In this document: positions 18,736-30,071 of the stretch, in pieces
Position numbering within the stretch: position 1 is the first letter of the stretch
How the letters are laid out: each line of letters starts with the position of its first letter
Assembly (NCBI RefSeq): GCF_011046895.1
Contig: NZ_CP049249.1
Span: 902,501 to 966,500 of the forward strand
Reading direction: 5' to 3'
DNA: 64,000 nucleotides
Origin: Rhizobium rhizoryzae
GTDB lineage: Bacteria; Pseudomonadota; Alphaproteobacteria; Rhizobiales; Rhizobiaceae
Program-made: the position numbers and the translations under genes
The notes under the pieces: model-generated
Database searches by the model: none
Seen by the model: the letters and a program-made list of their open reading frames with translations, nothing else
Told to the model about the DNA's origin: nothing

Positions 18736-19941
18736 ATGACCGACGCATTTATCTGCGATTACATTCGCACGCCGATCGGCCGCTTCGGCGGTTCCCTTTC
18801 CTCGGTTCGTGCGGATGATCTCGGCGCCGTGCCGCTGAAAGCCCTGATGGAACGCAACCCCTCCATCGATTGGGAAGCGGTGGATGATGTCATTTTCGGC
18901 TGCGCCAATCAGGCCGGTGAAGACAATCGCAACGTCGCCCGCATGTCGCTTCTCCTTGCCGGTCTTCCGGTGAGCGTCACGGGTACAACGATCAACCGCC
19001 TCTGTGGTTCAGGCATGGATGCGGTGATCACAGCTGCCCGAGCCATCAAGTCCGGCGAGGCCGAATTGATGATAGCCGGCGGCGTCGAGAGCATGAGCCG
19101 CGCGCCCTTCGTCATGCCCAAGGCGGAAACCGCCTTTTCCCGCAACGCGGAGATCTACGATACGACCATTGGCTGGCGCTTCGTGAACCCGTTGATGAAG
19201 AAGCAGTATGGCGTCGATTCCATGCCGGAAACGGGTGAGAATGTTGCCTTAGACTTCAATATCAGCCGCGAAGATCAGGATGCGTTTGCCGTGCGCAGCC
19301 AGAACAAGGCCGCAGAAGCGCAAGGCAATGGGCGTCTGGCGAAGGAAATCACGCCGGTTACCATTCCGCAGCGCAAGGGCGATCCGGTGATCGTTGCAAA
19401 GGACGAACATCCCCGCGCAACGACAATTGAAACGCTGGCGAAACTGCCGACGCCATTCAAGAAGGAAGGCGGCACTGTCACGGCTGGCAATGCTTCTGGT
19501 GTGAACGATGGTGCGGCGGCGCTGATCATCGCGTCTGAAGCGGCGATCAAGAAATTTGGTCTTCGCCCAATCGCTCGAATTGTAGGCGGTGGCACCGCTG
19601 GCGTTCCTCCGCGTATCATGGGCTTCGGCCCGGCACCGGCCTCCGCAAAGCTCCTCGCGCGCCTTGGTTTAACGCAACAGCAGATGGACGTCATCGAACT
19701 CAACGAGGCCTTCGCAAGCCAAGGTCTGGCGACCCTTCGTCATCTGGGCATCGCGGACGACGATGCACGCGTGAACCGCAATGGCGGTGCAATCGCACTC
19801 GGACATCCGCTTGGCATGTCCGGAGCCCGCATCGTGGGTACAGCCGCCATCGAACTGCATGAAACCGGCGGCCGCTATGCGCTTTCAACGATGTGCATCG
19901 GCGTCGGTCAAGGGATTTCCACGATCATCGAACGGGTTTGA
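18736..19941 (+). CDS. pcaF: 3-oxoadipyl-CoA thiolase
   Basis: 401 residues from ATG 18736, chosen over ATG 18730 because AAGGAG (18723-18728) is seven bases before it. All thiolase residues are present: Cys90 in NRLCGSGMDA, GGVESMSRAP, the His motif NGGAIALGHPLGMSGAR and the second Cys in TMCIGVGQG. The enzyme cleaves beta-ketoadipyl-CoA to acetyl-CoA and succinyl-CoA, the last step of the pathway. Its length and 3-gene operon fit PcaF rather than an acetoacetyl-CoA thiolase. Confidence 0.94.
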   Translation: MTDAFICDYIRTPIGRFGGSLSSVRADDLGAVPLKALMERNPSIDWEAVDDVIFGCANQAGEDNRNVARMSLLLAGLPVSVTGTTINRLCGSGMDAVITAARAIKSGEAELMIAGGVESMSRAPFVMPKAETAFSRNAEIYDTTIGWRFVNPLMKKQYGVDSMPETGENVALDFNISREDQDAFAVRSQNKAAEAQGNGRLAKEITPVTIPQRKGDPVIVAKDEHPRATTIETLAKLPTPFKKEGGTVTAGNASGVNDGAAALIIASEAAIKKFGLRPIARIVGGGTAGVPPRIMGFGPAPASAKLLARLGLTQQQMDVIELNEAFASQGLATLRHLGIADDDARVNRNGGAIALGHPLGMSGARIVGTAAIELHETGGRYALSTMCIGVGQGISTIIERV

Positions 19942-19955
19942 TCGGGGAAGGCGCG

Positions 19956-19978
19956 ATCGGGGCGGCTATCGCCCCGAT
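19956..19978. terminator. 9-bp GC-rich hairpin at the pcaF end
   Basis: ATCGGGGCG (19956-19964) pairs with CGCCCCGAT (19970-19978) around GCTAT. It is just past the pcaF stop and overlaps the last codons of the convergent peptidase gene, so it may serve both 3' ends. No T-run follows. Confidence 0.5.
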
Positions 19979-21480
19979 TGTCGACCGTAGAATTGCGCGG
20001 CATCCCCGAACATTTTGCTTCGCTCCGCATCATTCGTGTAGAACATATGTCCACCACGATAGAGCCTGAGTTGGGTTCGATCCTTGGCGATTGATTCCGG
20101 CAAATGATTGAGCACAAAGCGGCTTGCGCCATACGGCGTCAGAATATCGCTGTAGCCGTGGACCACCATGACACGAAATGACGGGATGACGGACAACAGG
20201 TCCCTGAGATCATTGGCGATACTTGCCGAGACACGGGCATCTCCACCACGACCGCCATTCCACTCCCAGCGACGGTTAACCTCTTCGTTGAGCAGGGAAT
20301 AGGTCATCTCGGTCTTGAAGCCGAGCACGTCTCTTGCATAGGCCGCGAAGGCCGACCCGTAGGCGCGTGTATAGCCCTCCAAAATAGGATCATCGTTGCG
20401 GGCGTAGCTGGCTTCAGGATAGGCATCCGGCACAGGAACGCTCGCGTCATACGGGCTTAAAATCTGCCCTTCGCCCGCCGCCTGCTTGGCATAGATCTCC
20501 CCAACGAAACCGCGTGTGCGAACGACGTCTTGCCGTGCAAGGCCCGTCATCGTCGCGATGCGGTCGTAGATCGCGTCAGCATCCGCGCCCTGCTCCGGCG
20601 GATCAATCAATGCGCTGACATAGTCGCGATTGGCGAAACGTTCGGCCAGCATCACCCCATCCGTGGTGAATGTGCCCTTTCGTTCCATCTGCGCCGCCAC
20701 GAGTGAGGGGAACTGAAGCGCTGCCGCCAGCGGATCCTTCTCGGGCCCGAAGACGAACCGGCCTTCCATCAATGGCGAGACCATAATAATCCCGGCTGGC
20801 ACCATGTTCTGATTGTTCTTCAGCGCGAGCGCCACCTTGGCTGCGCGAAAGCCGCCATAGCTTTCACCCAGCAGATATTTCGGAGCCGCTAATACGCCAT
20901 TGTTCTGCACGTAGAGCGCGATGGCCTTTGCAAGGCTCTCGGCATCCTGACGCACACCATAGAAGCGCGCCGCCGCATCATCATTGACGGCGCGGCTCCA
21001 GCCGGTCCCTACCGGATCAATCAGAACAAGATCAGTGAAAGCAAGCCAGCTCTCTGGATTATCCCGCAGCTCGGGCCGGGTTCCATCTCGATTGGCTCCT
21101 TCGAAGGGGAGGATCTTCGGTCCGACGAGCCCCAAGTGAAGATAGGCAGATGCGGCACCCGGCCCACCATTGAAGGCAAAGGTTATGGGTCTGTCCTGTA
21201 CCGGATCCTTTGCCCGATAGGCCGTATAGAAAATCCTTGCGGTAACTTTACCGTCGGAGCCGCGCAGCGCCAGTGTTCCAGCCGTTGCTCGGTAAGCCAT
21301 CTCGCCTTGCGACGTCTTCAGGACTGCTTCGGTCGTCACGTCGGATGGTAGAAGGTCAAGCAGACCCGATGGGTCAGGCGATGCCTGTTCGGCTCTCTCC
21401 CCTCTTGGACGCTCCTGCGCGAACCCAGGTGCAGCGAGGCCGACTGCGGCAACAAGAGCTGAAATCAAGACATATCGCAA
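19966..21480 (-). CDS. Secreted serine carboxypeptidase-like (S10) protein
   Basis: 504 residues if started at TTG 21480, which has AAGGGG seven bases before it and begins directly with a signal peptide (hydrophobic 4-18, cleavage after GFAQ). ATG 21537 would add 19 residues before the signal. The S10 triad is visible: Ser in YLLGESYGGFRA, Asp in VVHGYSDILTPYG and His in YRGGHMFYTN, and the oxyanion region FNGGPGAAS. It is probably an exported hydrolase or carboxypeptidase acting in the periplasm. No operon partner is evident. Confidence 0.85.
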   Translation of the reverse strand: MRYVLISALVAAVGLAAPGFAQERPRGERAEQASPDPSGLLDLLPSDVTTEAVLKTSQGEMAYRATAGTLALRGSDGKVTARIFYTAYRAKDPVQDRPITFAFNGGPGAASAYLHLGLVGPKILPFEGANRDGTRPELRDNPESWLAFTDLVLIDPVGTGWSRAVNDDAAARFYGVRQDAESLAKAIALYVQNNGVLAAPKYLLGESYGGFRAAKVALALKNNQNMVPAGIIMVSPLMEGRFVFGPEKDPLAAALQFPSLVAAQMERKGTFTTDGVMLAERFANRDYVSALIDPPEQGADADAIYDRIATMTGLARQDVVRTRGFVGEIYAKQAAGEGQILSPYDASVPVPDAYPEASYARNDDPILEGYTRAYGSAFAAYARDVLGFKTEMTYSLLNEEVNRRWEWNGGRGGDARVSASIANDLRDLLSVIPSFRVMVVHGYSDILTPYGASRFVLNHLPESIAKDRTQLRLYRGGHMFYTNDAERSKMFGDAAQFYGRQSGR

Positions 21481-21564
21481 TGGACTACCCCTTCTGCTGA
21501 TTTCAACATAGGGCAGTCCGCCGTGAGGGAAACTCAACTCAGCTTCAATACCCGGTGAATGCCT

Positions 21565-22419
21565 TCAAAGCGAAAGCAGGAACCTGATACAAATCAGCAG
21601 CAGAAAGACACCGAAAGCCAGTTCAAGTCGACGACGGGACAGGCGGTGCGCAAGATTGGCGCCAAAGGAAGCACACAGCACGCTCGTGGGGATAAACAGT
21701 ATGGCGCCGAGAAGCGATACATAACCGATGGCGAGCGGGAACTGCAAAGCGGCTATTTCGGGATTTTCGGCAGCTCGCCCCCAACCCGCGTAGATGTAGC
21801 CGAGCGCTCCCGGGATCGAGACAAGCAGCCCTACTCCGGAAGAAGTAGCTACGGCCTGGTGGATTGGACGCGAATAGAAGGTCAGCATCAGCGTCGATAA
21901 CTGCCCTCCACCGATGCCCATGAGCGACGACAGCAAGCCGATCACGACACCATAGGCACGCAGGACAGGCTTGCCCGGAAGCTCCACACCGAGCCGCCAA
22001 CTCTCCCGACCAAACAGAAGCCTGACAGCTGAAAAACCTGCAACAGCGATGAAGACCAGCTTGAAGACTTCCGGCGGCGCATAGCGGGCAATCACACTTC
22101 CTGCCAGGACGCCAAACAGGATCGGAACCGCCCAAACCTTCAAGACGTCCCGATCAACGGCTCCCTTGCTTCGGTGTGTTCGGTAAGAGCGGAAGGACGT
22201 CGGGATGATGATGGCCAGCGAAGTGCCGACGCACAGGGGCATCCGCAACTCTTCCGGCACACCGAGCAGACGAAAGAGTTCGTAAAGCACAGGCACAATG
22301 ATGGCGCCGCCGCCGACACCGAATAATCCTGCCAGTATTCCTGTCAAACATCCTGCGAGAAGGAGTGCAATGACAAGCAGTGCAAGTTCCTGCACCGATA
22401 CTCCCAAAAACGCCACCAT
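21565..22419 (-). CDS. TauE/SafE-family membrane permease (putative sulfite/anion exporter)
   Basis: 284 residues, start ATG 22419 with GAGGGAC before it. About eight hydrophobic segments and the repeated family motif (GLFGVGGGAIIVPVLY near residue 30; LSSLMGIGGGQLSTLMLTFY near residue 165) place it in TauE/SafE. Members export sulfite, sulfonates or other organic anions, but most are untested. It follows the terminator of the Pmp3 gene, so it has its own promoter or is read through weakly. Confidence 0.9.
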   Translation of the reverse strand: MVAFLGVSVQELALLVIALLLAGCLTGILAGLFGVGGGAIIVPVLYELFRLLGVPEELRMPLCVGTSLAIIIPTSFRSYRTHRSKGAVDRDVLKVWAVPILFGVLAGSVIARYAPPEVFKLVFIAVAGFSAVRLLFGRESWRLGVELPGKPVLRAYGVVIGLLSSLMGIGGGQLSTLMLTFYSRPIHQAVATSSGVGLLVSIPGALGYIYAGWGRAAENPEIAALQFPLAIGYVSLLGAILFIPTSVLCASFGANLAHRLSRRRLELAFGVFLLLICIRFLLSL

Positions 22420-22431
22420 GTCGTCCCTCGC

Positions 22432-22462
22432 AAAAACGCCTCATGCTTATGAGCATGAGGCG
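22432..22462 (-). terminator. Rho-independent terminator of the Pmp3 gene
   Basis: On the minus strand an 11-bp stem (22452-22462 with 22437-22447; loop of four bases) is followed, after one base, by five T at 22432-22436 in template terms. It lies 45 bases beyond the Pmp3 stop and before the TauE/SafE start. Confidence 0.75.
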
Positions 22463-22506
22463 CAAATTGGCCAAGGGCGCTCAAGACGTAAATACGCCCA
22501 TCAACT

Positions 22507-22665
22507 TTATTTTTTCACGATCACCCAGATCGCGTGAATGATACCCGGGAGATAGCCGCACAGCGTCAGCAGTATGTTCAGCCAGAAATGAAGGCCGAGA
22601 CCGACCTGCAGAAACACGCCTACCGGGGGCAGGAGAATGGCGAAAAGAATACGAATGACGTCCAC
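22507..22665 (-). CDS. Pmp3/YqaE-family small membrane protein
   Basis: 52 residues, start GTG 22665, with GAGGAA about seven bases before it. The translation begins VDVIRILFAILLPPVGVF, continues LQVGLGLHFWLNILLTLCGY and ends LPGIIHAIWVIVKK. This is the complete Pmp3/YqaE pattern: two membrane helices, PPxGV, a short loop, then LPGxxHAxW and a basic end. Eukaryotic Pmp3 affects membrane potential and salt tolerance; bacterial members are often stress-induced but poorly understood. It is monocistronic with its own terminator. Confidence 0.93.
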   Translation of the reverse strand: MDVIRILFAILLPPVGVFLQVGLGLHFWLNILLTLCGYLPGIIHAIWVIVKK

Positions 22666-22906
22666 GGTCGTTCCTCATAATCGGCGTTGTCTGGAGCCGT
22701 GCAAACGCACAACTCCGCTGATGGTTCAGATCTGGTTTTCCTCAGGCCGCACCGCAAGGCATCCCGCGCAAGAATTATGATCAGGATCCCTTTCCGATGT
22801 ATCCAGCCGCTCTAATTCCGCGAGGTCAGGACTTGCGCTTATCTGGAGGTCGATCCTTTGAAGGACTTGCATCGTTGCGTTGCAGACGACCCGGTATCTT
22901 TTGCGC

Positions 22907-23749
22907 ATGACGGCTGACAATCAATCCGAAACGACCCGCTTCGCCATCGGGCTGCTGCGTGGCGCAGCTGGCGCATTGATCTTCGGTATTCCGATGCTGA
23001 TGACCATGGAGCTTTGGTTCCTTGGCTTCTACATGCCACGAGAGCGGCTTCTCCTTCTCCTCGTCGTCAATTTTCCGGTTCTCGTCCTGTTGGCGCGGCG
23101 CATCGGGTTCGAACATACATTCACTTGGTCCGAGGCGGCGCGAGACGCAATCGTTGCATACGCGCTCGGCATCCTGACCAGTGCTGTAATCCTAACCCTC
23201 CTCGGAATCGTGATGGAGGATCAGCCTCTGCGCGAATGGGTCGGAAAAATCGCCCTTCAGGCTGTTCCGGCAAGCATCGGTGCGCTTCTTGGACGCAGCC
23301 AGTTGGGCGGACAGCAGGACGACGATGAGGAGCAAGAGCCGGCCGAAGAGGCATCAACCAGTTACTCGGGTGAACTCTTCATGATGGCTGTAGGCGCTCT
23401 GTTCCTCAATCTCAACATAGCGCCGACAGAGGAGATCATCGCGATCTCCTACAAGATGACGCACTGGCACAGCATGGCGACGATTGTCATCTCCATCTTA
23501 CTCATGCACGCTTTCGTCTACGCGGCACAGTTTCGCGGAACACACACGCTTGCAGGAAATGCACCCGCCTGGCACGCGCTCGTCCGGTTCACACTGCCGG
23601 GCTATATCGTAACATCACTCATCAGCGTCTACGTCCTTTGGACATTCGGCCGACTGGACGATACGTCCCTGACGCAGGCCATGATGTCCATGATCGTGCT
23701 GAACTTCCCCGGCGCCGTGGGCGCTGCCTCCGCTCGCCTCGTTCTGTGA
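22907..23749 (+). CDS. Uncharacterised integral membrane protein, TIGR02587 (DUF2391) type
   Basis: 280 residues from ATG 22907; an in-frame TTG at 22880 is an alternative and neither has a convincing ribosome site. About seven hydrophobic segments are split by an acidic loop near residue 140 (QQDDDEEQEPAEEA). The conserved-looking segment LNLNIAPTEEIIAISYKM follows. The overall pattern matches the family TIGR02587 as I remember it; members have no known function. It is followed eight bases later by a TIGR02588-type gene, the usual partner, so the two are likely a membrane complex. Confidence 0.75.
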   Translation: MTADNQSETTRFAIGLLRGAAGALIFGIPMLMTMELWFLGFYMPRERLLLLLVVNFPVLVLLARRIGFEHTFTWSEAARDAIVAYALGILTSAVILTLLGIVMEDQPLREWVGKIALQAVPASIGALLGRSQLGGQQDDDEEQEPAEEASTSYSGELFMMAVGALFLNLNIAPTEEIIAISYKMTHWHSMATIVISILLMHAFVYAAQFRGTHTLAGNAPAWHALVRFTLPGYIVTSLISVYVLWTFGRLDDTSLTQAMMSMIVLNFPGAVGAASARLVL

Positions 23750-23757
23750 GACCGACC

Positions 23758-24174
23758 ATGACCACATCCAACAGGCAACAGAAAACGCATACGGAAACCG
23801 GGAAACCGCACTGGATCGAATGGTTGACCGGTATCGTATCGACCGTGCTCGTTCTGGCGTTGATGTCGTGGATAGGCCGGGAGGCGGTTCTGGCTGACTC
23901 GAGACCACCCGACCTTAGCGTCAGGATGCTACAGATCGAGCAGGCCGGAGCGCTTTACCGGGTCGATATTGAACTGCAGAATTCAGGGCCGAGCACCGCA
24001 GCATCAGTTCGAGTGGTTGGAAAGGTAACGCCGCAAAACGTACCGTCCGAGACAGCCGAGGTCACGTTCGATTTCGCGCCCGCTGAATCCCGAACGAAGG
24101 GAGCTCTCTACTTTCGAACAGACCCGCGTTCGAATCCGCTCGAGTTGATGCCGTCAGGCTTCACGGAACCCTGA
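23758..24174 (+). CDS. Uncharacterised single-span membrane protein, TIGR02588 type
   Basis: 138 residues from ATG 23758. A hydrophilic tail of about 20 residues precedes one membrane helix (LTGIVSTVLVLALMSWIG), and the rest is a predicted beta-sandwich outside the membrane (YRVDIELQNSGPSTAASVRVVGKV, EVTFDFAPAES, GALYFRTDPRSNPL). The layout resembles TIGR02588 proteins, which accompany TIGR02587 membrane proteins. Nothing enzymatic is seen. Function is unknown. Confidence 0.72.
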   Translation: MTTSNRQQKTHTETGKPHWIEWLTGIVSTVLVLALMSWIGREAVLADSRPPDLSVRMLQIEQAGALYRVDIELQNSGPSTAASVRVVGKVTPQNVPSETAEVTFDFAPAESRTKGALYFRTDPRSNPLELMPSGFTEP

Positions 24175-24186
24175 CGACATATTCCG

Positions 24187-24525
24187 TCAATCTCTCATCC
24201 GGCCCAATTCAGGAAAGGCCGCTCGAGCAGCCTCGAGGGAAGAGAATGTCTGATCTTCGCTGCGAAGCGTCACAGAGATCGGATGGCTTACGTCCAACTG
24301 GCCGTCGAGAGCGACGTCGAGGTCTTCACCAGCCTCTCGATGGAGCGTCGCCTCTCGTTCAAAGCCTTGTTTCAGAAGCCAGTCCCGGGGAGCCATGACG
24401 CTGACGGCGACGACAATCTGCTGGTCCGGCTGTTGTGTGGCAACAAGCTTGTAGCCGACGCTGGATTCTTCTCCACCCAAGGATAGACGTCCGTTGCCAG
24501 ACAGTTCCTGCAAATGCTCGGTCAT
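24187..24525 (-). CDS. Small hypothetical protein
   Basis: 112 residues, start ATG 24525 with an excellent AAAGGAGG before it, so the gene is credible. The sequence has no signal peptide or membrane helix. It appears beta-rich at the start (GRLSLGG, GYKLVATQQPDQQIVVAVSVMAP) and ends with a helix (SLEAARAAFPELGRM). I do not recognise a family. It stands alone between the TIGR02588-type gene, with which it converges, and pobR. Confidence 0.6.
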   Translation of the reverse strand: MTEHLQELSGNGRLSLGGEESSVGYKLVATQQPDQQIVVAVSVMAPRDWLLKQGFEREATLHREAGEDLDVALDGQLDVSHPISVTLRSEDQTFSSLEAARAAFPELGRMRD

Positions 24526-24562
24526 GAAACCTCCTTTATCGTTCAGTGCGATAAACAGGCAT

Positions 24563-26743
<2,181 letters not shown>

Positions 26744-26831
26744 CCGCAGCCTGAAGCAGTCTGGAGAATCGTGCAACAATTCCGGCTGATCGAACAAACC
26801 AGAAAACGCATTTGCGCGTTAAGTAATATTG

Positions 26832-26858
26832 CTGCCCCCACCGGGGCAGTTTCATTTT
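26832..26858 (+). terminator. Terminator after pobA
   Basis: CTGCCCC (26832-26838) pairs with GGGGCAG (26843-26849) around a four-base loop and is followed by TTTCATTTT. It ends 26 bases before the alcohol dehydrogenase start, so it lies in that gene's leader as well. Confidence 0.6.
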
Positions 26859-26884
26859 CAGATGCAATTTTGGAAGGTTCAAAC

Positions 26885-27934
26885 ATGGCTATAGCACGAG
26901 GCTATGCGGCAACGGATGCATCCAAGCCGCTTGAGTTCTTTACCTTCGAGCGCCGTGAGCCGCGCGAGGATGATGTCGTGATCGACATCAAGTTCAGTGG
27001 TGTCTGCCACTCCGATATTCACCAGGCCCGCAACGAATGGGGCAATTCCCGGTTTCCGATGGTCCCGGGTCATGAAATCGCAGGCGTCGTGATCGCCGTC
27101 GGGCCGAAGGTAACACGCTTCAAGGTGGGCGATCATGTCGGCGTCGGATGCTTTGTGGACTCTTGCATTCATTGCCAGACGCGCGACGTCGATAACGAGC
27201 AGTATCTGCCGGGTCTCGTTCAGACATATAACGACGTAGAGGCTGATGGGCAGACACCCACCTACGGCGGCTATTCGGACCATATCGTCGTGAAGGAAGG
27301 CTATGTGTTGTCGATCCCCGACAACCTGCCGCTCGACAAGTCTGCGCCGCTTTTGTGCGCCGGCATCACGCTTTATTCACCGCTCGCGCATTGGAAAGCG
27401 GGTCCGGGCAAGAAGGTCGCGATTGTCGGCATGGGCGGCCTTGGCCACATGGGTGTGAAGATTGGCGCAGCAATGGGCGCCGATGTGACGGTTCTCAGCC
27501 AGACGTTGTCGAAAAAGGATGATGGACTGAAGCTTGGCGCGAAGGCCTATTATGCAACGTCCGATGCAGAGACCTTCAAGACGCTGGCCGGAACATTCGA
27601 TCTGATCATCTGCACCGTCGGCAAGGACATCGACTGGAACGCCTATCTCAACCTTCTGAAGGTCGATGGCACGATGGTTCTGGTCGGCGTTCCGGAAAAG
27701 CCGGTACCGGTGCACGCCTTCTCGCTCATCCCTGGCCGTCGCAGCCTGGCCGGTTCCATGATCGGATCGATCAAGGAAACGCAGGAGATGCTGGATTTCT
27801 GCGGCAAGCACAACATCACTGCGGAAATCGAACTGATCGACATCAAGGATATCAACACAGCCTATGAGCGTGTGATCAAGAGCGATGTCCGCTATCGCTT
27901 CGTCATCGACATGGCGACTCTCCCAAAGGCTTGA
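26885..27934 (+). CDS. Zinc-type NAD(P)-dependent alcohol dehydrogenase with a degenerate structural-zinc site
   Basis: 349 residues from ATG 26885 (AAGGTTC upstream). Catalytic-zinc features are present: Cys41-His42 (GVCHSDIH), PGHEIAGVV and the later Cys in [12 protein letters not shown]. The nucleotide fold has [13 protein letters not shown]. It belongs near the YahK/cinnamyl-alcohol dehydrogenase group. The structural-zinc lobe keeps Cys94 and Cys97, but the expected third and fourth cysteines are Arg100 and Leu108, so it should not hold that zinc normally. Lying between pobA and an MFS gene four bases on, it may act on aromatic alcohols or aldehydes entering the protocatechuate route; this is inference. 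Confidence 0.9.
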   Translation: MAIARGYAATDASKPLEFFTFERREPREDDVVIDIKFSGVCHSDIHQARNEWGNSRFPMVPGHEIAGVVIAVGPKVTRFKVGDHVGVGCFVDSCIHCQTRDVDNEQYLPGLVQTYNDVEADGQTPTYGGYSDHIVVKEGYVLSIPDNLPLDKSAPLLCAGITLYSPLAHWKAGPGKKVAIVGMGGLGHMGVKIGAAMGADVTVLSQTLSKKDDGLKLGAKAYYATSDAETFKTLAGTFDLIICTVGKDIDWNAYLNLLKVDGTMVLVGVPEKPVPVHAFSLIPGRRSLAGSMIGSIKETQEMLDFCGKHNITAEIELIDIKDINTAYERVIKSDVRYRFVIDMATLPKA

Positions 27935-27938
27935 AGCA

Positions 27939-29156
27939 ATGACGGATCAACGCACCGAACACCGGCAAGACAGTGACGCTGGACCGTCACGGACGTTGAT
28001 CTCTGTTGTGGGGTTGGCGGCGGGTTCCCTCGTCGCCAACATCTATTACGCGCAACCACTGATCAACGAGATCGCCCCTGAACTCGGAATCACAGGAGAC
28101 CTGGCCGGCGCGCTCGTCAGTACGACCCAAATCGGTTATGGTATTGGGCTGTTCTTCCTCGTGTCTTTGGCGGATCGGATCGAAAACAAGCGGCTGACAC
28201 TGACGCTGTTGGCCATCACGCTCTTCGGTCTGCTCGGCATGGCGGTCTCGACATCCGTAGTCCCGTTTTTCGTCTGTTCTTTCCTGATTGGCGTCTGCTC
28301 GACGGGAGCGCAGGTTCTCATCCCCTTCATCGCGCACAGGGTTCCGATCGAGAAGCGTGGTCGTGTGGTCGGAAATGTCATGGCAGCAGTTCTGACCGGA
28401 ATCATGCTGTCACGCCCCATCGCGCTTTTCGTTTCAGCGACATTCGGCTGGCGAGCGATTTTCCTTCTTTCTGCGTGCCTTATGGCATTCATCGGCGTCA
28501 CCCTGCTCAAGGTCATGCCGCAACAAAAACCCCAATCCAGCATGAGCTATCCCGCAATCCTGCGATCCATGGGGAGCCTGATCCGGGAAACGCCGGTTCT
28601 TCGTTGGCGGTCGACGTATCAGGCAATCATCTTCTGTGCGTTCAATCTCTTCTGGACAGCCATCCCGTTTGCTCTGAGTGAGCGGTTCGGGCTTAGCCAG
28701 GAAGGGATTGGCCTCTTTGCACTTGCGGGCGCGGGTGGTGCGCTCGCGGCACCAGTCGTCGGTCGTCTGTCTGATCGCGGCTGGGGCATGGCGTTATCCA
28801 TGTCTGCCATGCTCGGGCTCGCCGTCTTCTTCGCATTGTCGGGATATGCGGTCGCTGCCGGTGCTCTCATCCTGCTGACGATATGCGCTGTTCTGATCGA
28901 TGCCGCCGTGCAGGGAAACCAGATCGTATCGCAGCGCATCATCTTCGCCATCGCACCGGAAAAGCGAGGGCGCCTGAACGCGATCTATATGACATCCGCC
29001 TTTATTGGTGGCGCTATTGGTTCAACGCTCGGCACCGTCACCTATCATGCGGGCGGATGGAGCGGCACCGCCGCGACCGGCGGCTTGCTTGGAATTCTCG
29101 GTCTGGTCCTCTTCCTGATCGAGCATCGTGGAAGACTGACGACCAGACACTCATGA
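27939..29156 (+). CDS. MFS transporter
   Basis: 405 residues from ATG 27939, four bases after the dehydrogenase stop, so likely co-transcribed. Twelve hydrophobic segments; the loop between helices 2 and 3 has DRIENKRLTL, and a second-half equivalent is GRLSDRGWGMALS. The start of the protein, SLVANIYYAQPLINEIAPELG, is typical of the AraJ/YnfM-like drug-efflux branch. Direction and substrate are not evident; position inside the aromatic gene cluster makes an aromatic acid or toxic intermediate plausible. The end overlaps the end of pcaQ by six bases (convergent). Confidence 0.88.
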   Translation: MTDQRTEHRQDSDAGPSRTLISVVGLAAGSLVANIYYAQPLINEIAPELGITGDLAGALVSTTQIGYGIGLFFLVSLADRIENKRLTLTLLAITLFGLLGMAVSTSVVPFFVCSFLIGVCSTGAQVLIPFIAHRVPIEKRGRVVGNVMAAVLTGIMLSRPIALFVSATFGWRAIFLLSACLMAFIGVTLLKVMPQQKPQSSMSYPAILRSMGSLIRETPVLRWRSTYQAIIFCAFNLFWTAIPFALSERFGLSQEGIGLFALAGAGGALAAPVVGRLSDRGWGMALSMSAMLGLAVFFALSGYAVAAGALILLTICAVLIDAAVQGNQIVSQRIIFAIAPEKRGRLNAIYMTSAFIGGAIGSTLGTVTYHAGGWSGTAATGGLLGILGLVLFLIEHRGRLTTRHS

Positions 29157-30068
29157 AATCTCGGCAGCCGCCTGACGAATGGTCTGCATCAGGATGGACA
29201 TCGGCAGGCTTGGTGTCGCGTCCGTACGAAGCGTGAGGCCAACGGGGCCGCGCGTTTCCGTCGTGTCGAGCGGAAGTGCTGCCAGGACGCCATCCTCAAT
29301 GTCGCCCGCAACGACGCCGCTGGAAATGATCCAGATGGCATCGCTCGACCGGACGAAAGCACGGCCGAACGAGTCCGATACAGTCTCTACCTGATTGGAA
29401 AGAGGCCCAGCACCATTTGCAATCAGGAACTGCTCTACAAATGGTCGGATGATCGAACCGCGCGTCGGCATGAGCACCGGGTAATCGCCGAGACTGGCGA
29501 AGATCGGTCCCCTTTCTGTCAACAGCGGGTGCTCCGCCCGGACGATGAAGAGCACCTGCTCGGAATAGAGGTGCTCGAACGAGAAGCCGGTCATCTTTTC
29601 AGGCGGCGCCAATCGACCGACGACCAGATCCAGATCGCCGGTTCTCAATTGCTCCAGGAGAACAGCGTTCTCTCCTGTCACGATCTTGATGCGGCTTCGT
29701 GTGCCTTCCGCCAGAAAAAGCTCCATAGCGCGCGGCATGATGCGGGTCGACACGGTTGGCAAGGCACCGATGCGAACAGGTGGGACGCTGTCCAACTGCT
29801 CCTGCGAGACTGAATCAATGCCCTGGCGCAACGCCGTCAAGGAGGCCGTTGCATGCCGGAGAAACACCTCACCCGGTTTGGTGATCCTGATGCCGCGTCC
29901 ATCTCGCTCGAAGAGTTCGACCTTCAAGACGTCCTCAAGTTCCCTTATCGTTTTCGTCACGGCAGGCTGGCTAATGTGCAGACTGTCTGCGGCCTTCACG
30001 ACGCTCCGCTGCCGGGCGACCTCCACGAATGTCTGAAGGTGGCGGTACTTGATGCGCGATCCGATCAA
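29151..30068 (-). CDS. pcaQ: LysR-family activator of pcaDCHGB
   Basis: 305 residues, start TTG 30068 (no ATG fits this N-terminus). N-terminal helix-turn-helix: RHLQTFVEVARQRSVVKAADSLHISQPAVTK, given here only in parts, with the recognition helix HISQPAVTKTIRELE near residue 31. The effector domain has VRIGALPTVSTRIMPRAM and DLDLVVGRLAPPEKM. The sequence and the position divergent from pcaD are those of rhizobial PcaQ, which activates with beta-carboxy-muconate and gamma-carboxy-muconolactone as inducers. A PcaQ box lies 4-19 bases before its own start. Confidence 0.92.
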   Translation of the reverse strand: MIGSRIKYRHLQTFVEVARQRSVVKAADSLHISQPAVTKTIRELEDVLKVELFERDGRGIRITKPGEVFLRHATASLTALRQGIDSVSQEQLDSVPPVRIGALPTVSTRIMPRAMELFLAEGTRSRIKIVTGENAVLLEQLRTGDLDLVVGRLAPPEKMTGFSFEHLYSEQVLFIVRAEHPLLTERGPIFASLGDYPVLMPTRGSIIRPFVEQFLIANGAGPLSNQVETVSDSFGRAFVRSSDAIWIISSGVVAGDIEDGVLAALPLDTTETRGPVGLTLRTDATPSLPMSILMQTIRQAAAEIS

Positions 30069-30071
30069 ATA

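Noticed and set aside
21565..22419. TauE/SafE permease as the sulfite exporter of a sulfonate pathway in this window
   Set aside because: It is 15 kb from the SsuD-like gene with no shared operator, and the family has many other substrates.
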